Source: Lophium mytilinum (taxonomy: Eukaryota > Ascomycota > Dothideomycetes > Mytilinidiales > Mytilinidiaceae). From it: DNA of 64,000 bases. The DNA lies in assembly GCA_010093605.1 (NCBI GenBank), contig MU004190.1:1116001-1180000 (forward strand). Reading direction: 5' to 3'. Position 1 is the stretch's first letter; each line of letters starts with the position of its first letter. This document shows positions 10,467-20,791 of the stretch, in pieces. The notes under the pieces are model-generated. The model did no database searches, was not told the origin of the DNA, and was given only the letters and a program-made list of their open reading frames with translations. The position numbers and the translations under genes were made by a program.

Positions 10467-11219
10467 CTACCCAAGCGCGAACAACCTCCACTCCCCTCCC
10501 GCTTTATTCCACGCCTGTTCTTCAATTTCTCCCATATTTGCCCTCTCCCAGACATCCCCTTTCCGTTCCACCTGCATCACAAGCAGCGTAGCTGGAAAGT
10601 CATCCTCAAGCTCCGCGATATGCCTTCGCCCCACCACAATGAACTCCTGCAACCCGGTCTCATATCTACCACCCTCCCAGTGCTTTTCGCGCATTCGGCA
10701 GAGAGTCCCTACGACGTCTCCTCTGGCATTTAAGATTTGGGGCGTGAAGTGGTGGAATGGCAGTGAGGTTGATGGCGGCGCTGGGCTTCCGCTAACATGC
10801 TGCTCGGCAGTGTGACAAAAGGCGCAGCTGAAACCGAGAGCAGCGTCAGTAATTCGGGAGACAGGATTGCCTTCGTGCCGGAGGCAGATGTGGAATTTGG
10901 CGGTTGCCGCCCAGAAGAAGAGGAGATGGTGTTCAGGTACGTCGCTGAGGTATTCGGGCGTGAGTGATGGGAGATTGTGTTGTAGCGCTTCCAATGTTAC
11001 ATCTCTTGGTCGGTCGTCTTCGCGTTTGAGATCTTGAGCTGTAGGGCTGGCGATGGTATTGGCTATGCTCCACACTGGAACGATCCTGATGGCCTCAGGA
11101 GGGTACTTGTCGGGTGCTCTTTGACCCGCTTGTATGCCCTTGATGTCTGATGTAGTAGGGTAGCGAAGGGCTCTGAAGTTGATTTTCAGGCAGTGCTCGC
11201 ATAAAGAAACGGGGGGCAT
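10467..11219 (-). CDS. HET-protein-like: N- and C-terminal flanks without the HET core
   Basis: A single exon encodes 250 aa. The N-terminus (SLCEHCLKINFRAL) resembles the Cys-x2-Cys start seen in many heterokaryon-incompatibility proteins. A second cysteine/histidine cluster (FSCAFCHTAEQH) follows. The C-terminus (VERKGDVWERANMGEIEEQA) matches the style of the HET-protein tail, where a valine-rich strand precedes a Gly-x-Ile/Val-x-x-x-x-Trp helix. The core HET motifs (SYCWG, LWIDSLCI, an EVY region) are absent. It may be a shortened relative of HET proteins or a stand-alone member of a fungal family carrying only these flanks. Intracellular location is likely, as there is no signal peptide or membrane segment. 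Function is unknown. Confidence 0.7.
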   Translation of the reverse strand: MPPVSLCEHCLKINFRALRYPTTSDIKGIQAGQRAPDKYPPEAIRIVPVWSIANTIASPTAQDLKREDDRPRDVTLEALQHNLPSLTPEYLSDVPEHHLLFFWAATAKFHICLRHEGNPVSRITDAALGFSCAFCHTAEQHVSGSPAPPSTSLPFHHFTPQILNARGDVVGTLCRMREKHWEGGRYETGLQEFIVVGRRHIAELEDDFPATLLVMQVERKGDVWERANMGEIEEQAWNKAGGEWRLFALG

Positions 11220-12255
11220 GATGAGAGAATTAAAGATGGTATCCGAAAGTAGGAAAGGAGGGACGAGTCGAGTTCCAAAATAGCCTTTCTTCTTGTAGCT
11301 CTCGGAACGGACTCTGCTGGAATAAAGATGTGCGCTACCTAGCTAGTCATAGCCAGTATTAAAGCTTGAGACTTGAGCTGATCCGAGGCCAGTGACAATG
11401 TTGAAGTTCTCACAGCCAGAAACGCGCTAGGCAGCAATAAGTAGGAAGAATATTGAAGCAGTGATTTGGCCCCTAGGTTACCCCGCAGTCATCATATTGT
11501 ACCGCTCAATCTTGCAGGTAGCTGAGATAGATGGAGCTGCCGATCCAACGATAGAGCAACCCTCTAGACAGTGTCGGATAGATATGCATAACAAGCGGAG
11601 ACTTCTCCCCATGTAGCCCAAGCGCCTGCCTTAATACGCGATATAATTGAACCTCGGTATACTGTCTTGCTAGAAGCCAGGGGTTATGGAGGCAAGAGAA
11701 TCGAAGTGCAAGACAAGGAGTTTGTAGATGGAATTGATGACATTGGTGCATTGGAGTCAGACCTGGGGCCTTATATGCCTTATATCCCTCCAAAGCGAGG
11801 CACGTGACCCTCAGGCCTCGCGGGTTCCGGGGGCGAACAGAATAGCACTTGAGCCTAAGGATGCGCCGAAAAATGCACGAGCAACAAGAGCTATGCACTG
11901 CAGGTTCTTATGATGCGTCTTAAAATATTGGAACTATTCTAAACTTTATAAGGAATAATCACGTGAAGCTAAGTGACTACTTCTTGTAGAACAGTATACC
12001 TTTGTGCAGCATGACACAGAGTTGGTAGTACGGAATGTGCTGGTGGAGGTTCTCGGATATCAGAGGGCACCGCTCCCAAAATCATCCCCTATAATCTAGG
12101 GTTTAAAAGTCATAAGAAACGGACATCAATTATCTTAAACCGAACAAATTAAAGAGTACATCTCTATAATACCTCCCCCTCTCCTCCCGTCCTAACTTTC
12201 CCCATTATCATTCTGCCATTTTGGTCTAAACATTAGATCCAGAAGACTAGTCCAT
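11220..12255. other. Intergenic
   Basis: About 1 kb separates the HET-like start and the 3' end of the GH16/PAN gene. Frames of up to 130 codons at 11506-11898 on either strand look non-coding. Nothing else is supported. Confidence 0.4.
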
Positions 12256-15200
12256 CTACACAACCAACAGTCCCATCACCATCGCGCCCACAAGTCCCAA
12301 CACACCCACACGCTGCGCCGAAGCGGCGCCAGTGAAGTACGGCGTCTCGGGGCTCGTGTAGCTCGCACTGGGCGCCGCAGTGCCAGTCGGGTAGACCGCA
12401 GTGCTGTTCCCATACCCTCCGTACGCCGGCGGTGTGACGACCGAGACGGCCGGAAGGACCAGGGATGCCGTGTAGTGAGCACCGTAGCCAGCAGCCTCGG
12501 AGGAGACTGGCACGGGCACCATCTCGACGGTCTGGTAGACGACCTGGGTGGATGCAGCGGCGATGGCCGAGGAAGCTACGTAGGCGGGCGCATAGGAGTA
12601 CCCGGCTGGTGCTGAGGGGTACGCCGCAGGCGCTGAGGCCGAAGGCGCAACGTAAGCGATCGCCGGGGCGGACTCGAGGCTGAAGTGGATGGAGTAGCTC
12701 TCAGCAGGTGCGGAGTAGACTGGAGCGGCGGTCGTATAGGGGACGGCAGTGGCTGGGACGGTCAGGGTGATGGTGGAAGACTGGTAGACCGTGACCTTGG
12801 TAGTGAAACCGGGAGCCGGGGCGCCGGGGGTGATGTCGCCAGGGCAGTATGTCACGGTCTTGGTGATGACAGATGTGACATAGCCGGTTGGGCAGATGTC
12901 GACGTAGGAAGTCGTGATGACGGTCGTGATGGTCTCCTTGGTGCTGGAAGTCGGAGTCGGGTAGCCTTGAGGTGCGCTGGTGGTTCCGGGGTAGAAGACT
13001 GACAAAGGATAGACGATAGATGAAGGGTAAACAACGGACGAAGGATAGACCGCATAGGACTCTGGAGTGCTAACTGGGTAGATGAGAGTGGAGGATTCGC
13101 TCTCAGTACAGCTAGTTGTCGTCTCAGAGGCAGGATAGACCACGGAAGAAGGGTAGGCAATGGACGAAGGATAGACCACTGATTCTGGGGTGCTAGCAGG
13201 ATAAACGAGGGTGGACGACTCGCTTTCAGTGCAGCTGGTAGAGCTCTCTGAGGCAGGATAGACTACTGACGAAGGGTAGACTACAGACGAGCCGGGGGTG
13301 CTCTCGGGGTAAACCAGAGTCGAGGATTCGGTCTCAGTGCAGCTGGTAGACTCCGTCGAGGTGGTTCCAGGGTAGACCACGCTGGACTCAGAGGTACTTC
13401 CTACGGATGATGAAGATATAGCAGATAAAAGCGAGCTAGAGTCCGTGCCTGTGGGGTAAAGGGCAGACGTTGAGGACGATGAATCAGTGGAGGAGCTGCT
13501 GGCGCTGGAAGAGACAGACGAAAGAGAGCTAAACTCCGTGCCTGTGGGATAGACAGCAGAAGTTGAGGACGATACATCACTGCTAGAGCTGCTGGCAGTA
13601 GAAGAGACGGATGAAAGAGAGCTGGAATCTGTGCTCGTTGGGTAACCGGCGGAAGTTGAGGACGATACATCGCTGCTGGCGCTGGACGAGGCGGACGAAA
13701 CAGAGCTGGAATCTGTGCTTGTGGGATAAGCGGTAGAACTCGCGGAAGATGAATCACTGCTGGAGCTGCTAGCGCTTGACGAGACGGACGAATCCGATGC
13801 TGTAGAAGTTGGATAAGTGTCGGAACCCGTAGTTGTAGTCGGAGCCACTGACGATGATGTTTCGGAGCTCGCGGACGCGGATGTGGTTGTCGACACCACC
13901 GAGGATGAAGTGCTCGCTGATCCAGGGCAAGAGTCGACCTTCTTGGCTCCAGTGACCGCACTGTTAGGGCCTGAATCTGTGACGGTGTCCTTGAGGTAGC
14001 AGAAGCTGGGTCCTCCGTTGGTTCCTCGCTGCCAAGAGATGGCGATGCAGGCGTCAATGCCGTCACAGGCCGCGATACATCCATCTACGCTGTCAATAAT
14101 CTCTGGGCTGTTCGCATCATCGGCGCCGTAATAATCAGTTCCGGGGGTGACTAGCCAATTACCACCATCGGTTGAAGTACAGGACGATGTCGGTGTGGGA
14201 ACAGCGCTGGAAGTGGATGAAACGGATTCGGAGGTGCTGCTGGCTATGGATGTGGTCAAATCCACGGTGGAGGTTGACGATGAATCCGAGGGCGTGCTAG
14301 AAGGGTACACTGTGCTGCTGCTTGACTCGGTAGTGGACGAGTCTGACGGCGTGCTGGACGGGTATACCGCGGCGCTAGTGCTGCTGCTAGACTCAGTAGA
14401 TGAGACTGAGGGCGTGCTATCAGGATAACCAGCGGCGGACGATGACGATGAACTGCTAGAGCTTGTAGGCGTGCTGTCAGGATAACCGGCGGCGGACGAT
14501 GATGAGCTGCTTGATACGGGTGTGCTGGAAGAGCTGGACTGGGACGAACTCGGCGAAGGCGATGATGAGCTGCTTGGCACGGCTGTGCTAGAAGAACTAG
14601 ACTTGGACGAACTCGGCGACGGCGATGACGAAGTGGTTGAGGTTTTCGTAGAAGACGGAGTTGAGGTTACGCTGCTGCTGATCTTCGTGCTAGAGCTGGA
14701 CTAGGAAATCGCAAGTTAGCATCGTTTGTATGTCAAGGGGGACGGACAGATTCAGATATTTTTCTAGCTGTTCAGCTTTTGGAGTGGCTCGTCATCAATC
14801 CATGTACAACTATCTGTCACTGCTTGGGAAAGTTTGATATAATTGCAGAAATCTAAAGGCGTATACAGTGTTGAATACAAGGAGGTAGTCCGGGACATAA
14901 TTTGCATGCATATCGATAGGGGGAATATCTAAAGTTCCCAAACACTGGCAGATAGTTGTAGACAAAGTTACGACGAGGCATCTTACAAAACTGGCAACCG
15001 AGAATCTGGCATGGGTGTCCGACGGGTCTTACGTACCGACGAAGTCTTAGTAGACGATGAGGAAGCCTTGGTTGACGATGAGGAGGCCTTGGTAGACGTT
15101 GAGGAGGCCTTCGTGGAGGTGGAAGAGACCTTAGTCGAGGTAGAAGAAGCCTTAGTGGAAGTAGAAGAAGCCTTAGTCGAGGTCGAGGACACCTTTGTAG

Positions 15201-16425
15201 AAGTCGAGGATGCCTTCGTTGAGCTAGAGGTCTTCACAGACGAGCTAGTCTTGACGGTCGAGGACGCCTTGGTAGTGGTCGATAATTTCGTGCTTGTAGA
15301 AACCTTAGTAGAAGTTTTCGAGCTCGTCGTGGACGACTTTGTGCTAGAGACAGCAGGTTTGGCGGTATATGCTTTGAAAGAGTTGATGAGCCAGTAGCTC
15401 TCGGTGAAAGCAAGAGGATTCTGTCCAACATAGTTGACACATGCGGCGATCGGATCCGAGCTTGATTGCGGGCAGCCAGAGGAGCCGTAAGTGTTGCCAG
15501 CCCAGTCACCGCAGAAGGTGGTGTCGAAAATAAACCTATGGTTCTTGAAGTGAGTATCGATGTCGCAGGATCCGGCGAATGCGGCAGTGGGAGTACCAAA
15601 GTTGCTGGTATCTGGGGTGCCCTGAGTGATGCTGGCCGGGATAGCAGTCCGGGGGAAGAACCACATCTTGATGGCGGTCGAAGTCCACTCCATGGCGTAC
15701 ACACCACCCTTGGCAGTGTTGAAGTCGGTCCCATAGGTGTTTGATTGCGTGGGCGTCACACTGCATCCAGAGGTAGAGACCGAAACGTCACACACGGCCG
15801 AATTCAAGGTGCCGGTCATCCCGCTGTTGCTAACGCTGCATCCGTCCGCAGTGTGAAGAACCATCAAGTTTTTGGTGTTCTTGCTCACTCCCTACTTTTG
15901 ATCAGTTCCTATCTCCGCCGTCTAGGAAGCAGCATTCTTACTTCAATGATGTCAATCTCACCATGCGCCGGCCATGTTCCATCTCCAAGAGACCAGAATG
16001 CGGGCCAGGAACCACAGGCGGATCCGGGCATGTGAGCAATATCGGCAATGAAAAGGCCATGGTTGTACGTGTTCTTCGATTCGATTCGGACGCTGGGACG
16101 TCCTACGGCAGTGGCACTATATCTGTTTGTGGAATCCACACCCATGTAGGCCGCGGAACCAACAGTCTTGACCAAACCAGCAGTTTGGGCATCAGACTGG
16201 TCGAGGTATCTTGTTTTGTTAGTCTAATACGTGCCATAATGGTTCCAACTTCGCTCACTTCACATATCCATGAGTGGGGTCCGCGTCAGAGATGAAATTA
16301 AATCCATTGAAGAAGGTCGAGCCGGCATATGAGTCCTTGATTCCGTAAAGAGTGGCAGAAACAGGTGCAAGAAGAGTGGAAAGAGTGAGGGCGCCAACGC
16401 TCAGAACGAGTGATGAGGAAGGCAT
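12256..16425 (-). CDS. GPI-type cell-wall protein: GH16 glucanase, Ser/Thr tail, PAN-like domain
   Basis: Four exons (16425-16259, 16209-15942, 15891-15037, 14700-12256) predict 1,244 aa. The signal peptide is MPSSSLVLSVGALTLSTLLA, ending at PVSA. A GH16 domain (about 25-330) carries the catalytic EIDIIE at residues 140-145 (nucleophile Glu140, acid/base Glu145), implying action on beta-1,3(4)-glucan. A repetitive STKASS tail runs to the end of exon 3. The long frame in exon 4 has no ATG at its start, is preceded by a stop that is part of an acceptor (cctag), and opens with the same STK repeats; the 336-bp gap holds no alternative signal-peptide exon. Exon 4 adds a cysteine-rich PAN/Apple-like module (about 602-690), Ser-rich repeats and a hydrophobic C-terminus (QRVGVLGLVGAMVMGLLVV) typical of GPI anchoring. 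It probably acts at the cell wall. The alternative is two genes. Confidence 0.75.
13000..14600 (-). repeat. Ser/Thr/Tyr-Pro rich coding repeats in the cell-wall protein
   Basis: Two repeat families occur within the last exon. One codes Ser runs punctuated by YPTGTDSSS-like motifs (about 13,390-13,800 and 14,260-14,600). The other codes SSVVYPSS and CTESESSTLVYP units (about 13,010-13,380). Both are expected to be heavily O-mannosylated and variable in copy number. Confidence 0.8.
15037..15340 (-). repeat. STKASS-type coding repeat at the end of the GH16 exon
   Basis: Units coding SSTSTKASSTSTKVSS-like peptides are repeated many times with Lys every 6-8 residues. The same STK rhythm resumes after the next intron (STKISSS, STKTSTT), which is the main argument that both exons belong to one gene. 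Confidence 0.8.
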
Positions 16426-18635
16426 ATTAACGAAAGACAAAAATAAAAACGAGTGTGCGTAGAGAGATCTACAGGATTGATTGACGAAGAAGGACTCTGG
16501 AGTTCAGCTCTTGAAGAGAAGAACGCCCACCTAAAACCCCTGATGCCCTCCATCGGGGCCCCTGCTTCCGCTGTCAACAACTGAAGACGGCCAGGCACAC
16601 CGGACCAAGCACCGTCTGCCAGGCACGCAAGCCACGAAGCTCGTGAGTTGTCGGAGGCGCCGAATCAGCGCTGCTATTAGCCGTGTTCCTGAACCCGGTA
16701 TTCCGACACGAGACGAAGCATCCTATTGCGGCATCGCTGCCGTAGTCACTAAGCAGCGGACAGCTCCGAAGAGTCTAGCCCCAGGTACCTGTGGACAGCC
16801 ACCATCCACGTAGGGCTCCTAGCCCACGCGGGCGATTGGTGTACAAGGCTGCCATGCCGCGTTCCTGGCTGGGCGGGACAGCGAAGCTTGCATGAAGGCG
16901 TTTGGGAGGTGGAGGGCGCTTGGGGGGCGGCTGGCCAGGCGAGAAAGGGGTTTCGCCCTCTCGCTTCGTTGGGGCTGAACGCAAAAAACAAACTTTACCA
17001 CCACCCCCACAACATTCCACATAGAAGAATTTGCTCCTGGCTGACGGTTCGGAGGGAGATGATGCTGTTGTCGCAGCTGCCTGATTCATTCCGGGGGTCG
17101 GCAAAGACGGCAGGGAAAGAGAAACCGGTCAAGAGTCTTCACTTCATCTATCACGAACTATCGATTGATCTGCGGCAGGGGTCGGGAGAGCGCCGAGATG
17201 ATTCCTATTTTTGGTCAGGTGCTCGGCCGTTCTCCGTGCTGTCAGCAGGGAACCGAGGTCGCTAAGAGCAGCACGTGCAGCTCACGTGACTCTCATCAAT
17301 GCAGTGAAGGACAACCATTCCAGCACCTTGCACTTTTCCTTGCCGAGAATATCTGAAGAATGGGTTTTATTCCTATGTCCGGTGTGTACGAGCAGTGATA
17401 ATGCAACTAATTGGCCCTGTTAGTGGGATTGATTGCAGCATAGAAAGGTAGGACGAGGTCGGTTATGCGTAGATGAAAAAGCTCTGAAGCCCCCCAGACA
17501 GTGACAAACCCATCTGCACAAACTATCCTTCAAAACCATCACTGCAGCTTCCCGTCAACCCATCGAAGCCCACCAAACGGTGACAAACATATGTATAAAT
17601 ACTAACCTTGCGCTAATGCCTTTTAAACGTTAGAACCTCTGGAAACGGCCGCTCTATGTTTTCATTAAACCATCAAAGCCCTCCAAGCAGTGCTAAACCC
17701 ATCTACACCTCCCATCCTCCAAACCCACTTCCGCAGCCTCCCACAACCCCATTTCAGCCCTCCAAGCAGTACCAAACCCCTTTCCCCAACCTCCCCTCAA
17801 ATCCCGCTCAAACCCTCCATACCTTAGCCCGCATGTAATTACACAAATCATCACATGTCAATGGCATCATCCCACCACCCGCATCCCCGACATCGGCGCC
17901 AGACCCTCGAATACCCCGCCCCCACCAAATCTTGACATCTCGAATTACCCCTCCACACCTCTAAAGAGCCGCAGAGGTGACCGCGCATGCCGCCCTGCAG
18001 GCAAGCGCAAGGCAAGGCAGCACAACGTGGCGTTGGGGGGAAAGGCGGTGGGGGAGTTTGTGTGACGACGGGGTTTGAGGTGGTCTGATGGACGCACGGA
18101 GTTTGGAAACGCGGAGGGGTTGGTTCTGGGGGTGTGGAAGTTGAAAAGTGTCGTTGGACTTGGGGTACTTCGAGAGGTTGACAGGTGGTGGGATGCGTTG
18201 GGTCTGATTTGAAGGGTGCGGAATTTGACATTGGGGTTTGAGGTGGGTCGGGGGTGGCTCCGATGGATGAAGTCACTCTAAATTCAGATCAAATCAAGGT
18301 GTGATTTTACGAGTGTGGATGAATCAATGTTTGGAGGAAATTGGTTACAGCTTCATCAGCTATGCAGAAAGAAATCTGAGATATTATCTAATTCTCATAA
18401 CGCCATCAAGGCCACAGTTCCCGCCCAGATTTCAGATTCACCACCCCGCCTTGCCACCGGCAGGAGTCCCCCCATGTACCGCCCAGCCCATAAATGCATC
18501 AGATAACTTTTACCGACTAGCCGTCTTGAATGAGATTCTGCCCGGAACGCACCGCAAATCAGACCGCCGCCCTCTTCAGATTTCCCAGTCTGATACCGAG
18601 TCGTAGTCCTCCTGACGGTGCCAACCAGTGCCATC
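16426..18635. other. Long intergenic stretch with a diverged repeat cluster
   Basis: About 2.2 kb lies between the GH16/PAN start and the SET-gene end. The part at 17480-17830 holds a diverged repeat, listed separately. Frames at 16749-17104 and 17851-18276 have no domain and skewed composition, so I do not call genes. Nothing else is seen. Confidence 0.4.
17482..17825. repeat. Diverged tandem repeat, four copies, spacing 80-110 bp
   Basis: A core of about 22 bases (consensus catcRaagcccYccaaRcagtg followed by a C/A-rich segment) begins near 17482, 17561, 17671 and 17751, giving intervals of about 80, 110 and 80 bp. The copies differ by several substitutions. The reverse complement resembles the core of the 47-48 kb array. 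Confidence 0.55.
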
Positions 18636-19223
18636 TTACTCCCCATTCGCAGCAGTTTTCTCCACAAGCAGCTCCTCGATATGAGCATTGAGATAGTAGC
18701 CGGCCAACTTGCCGCCCATGTCCCTGGCTCCGGTGACCGTTCCGACGCACTTTGCCGTTCCGCACAAGCACTTGAACGGCTGCGCCATGTGCCATTCGGT
18801 GCTCGGATAGAAGAAGGTGAGCTCCATACCAGGCTGCAGGCCGCCAGACAGTGCCGGATTGACACGAACCTCCCAGCGGGCCATGTCGAAGACCAGAGTC
18901 GGGTCGCATGAGTGGTTGATGTAGACTAGGTCAGAGTTGAGCTCGATGTGCAGATTAGGACCAGCTTGCACAGAGGTGTAGGCCTTTGTGGCGATAGTAG
19001 GGCTGGTGATGCGCGCGAACACGGCGCCGGCGGGCAGCGAGACGAGTGAGACGGAGCGGGCAGTGAAGTCTCCGGGGGGGCGTTCAACACGCAGGAGGGC
19101 GGTCAAATCGGGCTTGACCCAGGCTGGAATTGAAGTGTTGTTGGCCGAAGTGGCGGAGGTAGGCTGCGATTTGGTAGTGCTGATAGCAGCGTGCTGGGGG
19201 GTGGTTAACACGGCTGGGGCCAT
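18636..19223 (-). CDS. Small SET-domain protein
   Basis: A single exon encodes 195 aa from the ATG at 19223; a 65-residue upstream extension in frame looks like leader rather than protein. The SET hallmark YINHSCDPTLVFDM is present, followed by the GMELTFFYPSTEW strand and a post-SET-like cysteine cluster (CLCGTAKCVGTV). SET proteins transfer methyl groups from S-adenosylmethionine to lysine. At this length there is room for a minimal SET fold and no reader domain. The N-terminal 45 residues are Thr/Ser/Ala-rich and probably disordered. There is no signal peptide. The target could be a histone or a non-histone protein; the sequence does not say. Confidence 0.8.
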   Translation of the reverse strand: MAPAVLTTPQHAAISTTKSQPTSATSANNTSIPAWVKPDLTALLRVERPPGDFTARSVSLVSLPAGAVFARITSPTIATKAYTSVQAGPNLHIELNSDLVYINHSCDPTLVFDMARWEVRVNPALSGGLQPGMELTFFYPSTEWHMAQPFKCLCGTAKCVGTVTGARDMGGKLAGYYLNAHIEELLVEKTAANGE

Positions 19224-20791
19224 CCTGACGGCGGTATAGTGTTGTGAGGCTGTGTGGTACAGTATTGAGATTTGGGATATGTGACGGTTGGCCGAGGCAC
19301 AGCAGTGCGATTTGGATTTGTGGAGGTGGTGCTGCTGCGAGAGGGGAAAGAAGATGGAGACATCCCCGGGACTGAGGTTTAAATAGACGTGCTGTGTGGA
19401 AATGACGAAGGAAGTCACGTCTGTGTACCCACGTGGAGCGCCGTCCGAGGTACCTCAACTAGTTTTGCGGCTGTGCAATTCACTCGCCGCCGAGCTACGA
19501 TTTGCCGTGCGCGTGAGGTGAAGTCATGCTAGGAGCCCGGATCGGGGTAGACTTCTTTTGCTCTTTGCATCCACACGTCCGGGAGCGAGGTCTCCCTGAC
19601 GGCCGCGTCCCAGAGGCAGGCTGCCAGTGGGACGGCCCGAGGTTGTGCCCTGGCGCCATATGCTGTCCTCTAGGGCTTCAAATGTGACCTGTCTCATTAT
19701 ACTTTTGGCAGGTCTGTTGGTGTTGTGAAGTCCTCCAGGACGATGCAGTACTTACCCAGTACGCGCTGTACCCGCCCCTCCACGCGGGATTCACAATACC
19801 ATGTGCATCATGCAATGCGCAACATCGGATAGGTGTTCCCGCGGCAGCGAGGAAGTGTGGAAATCGTCGGGTACCCTAAGTGAGGGGTACTTGGGCTCTT
19901 TGTTGGCAGGTATTTTAGTGAGCTGAGGGCAGTCTGAAGTTATCCTACCGCAAAGAGACCTCGGGAGGGGAGCGCATATGTACATGTACATTATCACCTT
20001 CTCCTTCCGTTATCTGCGGGTTTGAGATAAGGCATCATGAAGAATATGGACAGGTGCAGGTCGACACTACGGCAAATGCGGGCCGCAGTGAGCTCCCGAG
20101 TTCGGCTTGACAGGCAAAACACGCGGTTCATGGCCGCAGAAAGTGACAGCTCGCTTCCAGCAGGGTTGACATATGCATGCCATGACAAAGGTGACAGTCG
20201 CGTGGAGATGGAACTAATGCAGCGGTTCGGATGGACCGATGTCTTGGGATTGAGAGGGTTGAGGTGAGCTGAGATGGAACTGGAGATCGGGAAGATAGAA
20301 CTAGATCGAGGTCACGTGAAACAATAGAAGTATATCTAGAGTTAACCGACACCAATGAATGGTAATGGTAGAAAGTGTTGGAATAAGCTTGTTGTCGTCA
20401 AGATTGTTTGCTACTGTCATAGGACTCAGAAGGTATCATGTCATGTGTACACATGTCTGCTGCTGCTTGTGGTACTTCAATGTAATCAGAATATAATCGA
20501 GATAGAAACTCTTAGCTTTGAGCTATGCGGAAACTTGTTGAAGGACTTCAAGCAGTGGCTGACAGGTGTACACACAACTGCAAAGAGACAAAACGCTTGC
20601 TGAGTGTGCCACTGTCAGAAATGCTCCAGCCTATCACATTTTTGACCTCTTGTAACCTCTTCGACACTTCAATTCAGATTGTCACGTCTTCAACTACCGA
20701 GCCACCAGTTTCAACGGCAATGAAACTCTCGGTTTTCGGAGAATTGGGGGCGCACAGTGACATGGGGCGCACAGTGACATTCGTGAGTAGT
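19224..20791. other. Intergenic
   Basis: About 1.6 kb separates the SET-gene promoter and the HAL2 3' end. A perfect 17-bp tandem duplication lies at 20747-20780. Frames here are short and non-coding in character. No RNA gene is recognised. Confidence 0.4.
20747..20780. repeat. Perfect 17-bp tandem duplication
   Basis: The 17-mer ggggcgcacagtgacat occurs twice in direct succession just downstream of the HAL2 stop codon. It is probably a recent replication-slippage duplication. Confidence 0.9.

Noticed and set aside
14701-15036. A separate signal-peptide exon for the Ser-rich/PAN protein
   Set aside because: Candidate ATGs in this stretch give no hydrophobic leader and no good donor in phase, so fusion to the GH16 exons is preferred.
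16749-17265. Overlapping frames of 80-125 codons on both strands
   Set aside because: They overlap each other, have no recognisable domain, and lie in a region expected to be promoter.
17851-18276. 141-codon minus-strand frame
   Set aside because: Composition is proline-rich and then tryptophan/cysteine-rich with no ordered block, and it lies beside the repeat cluster; there is no sign of selection.
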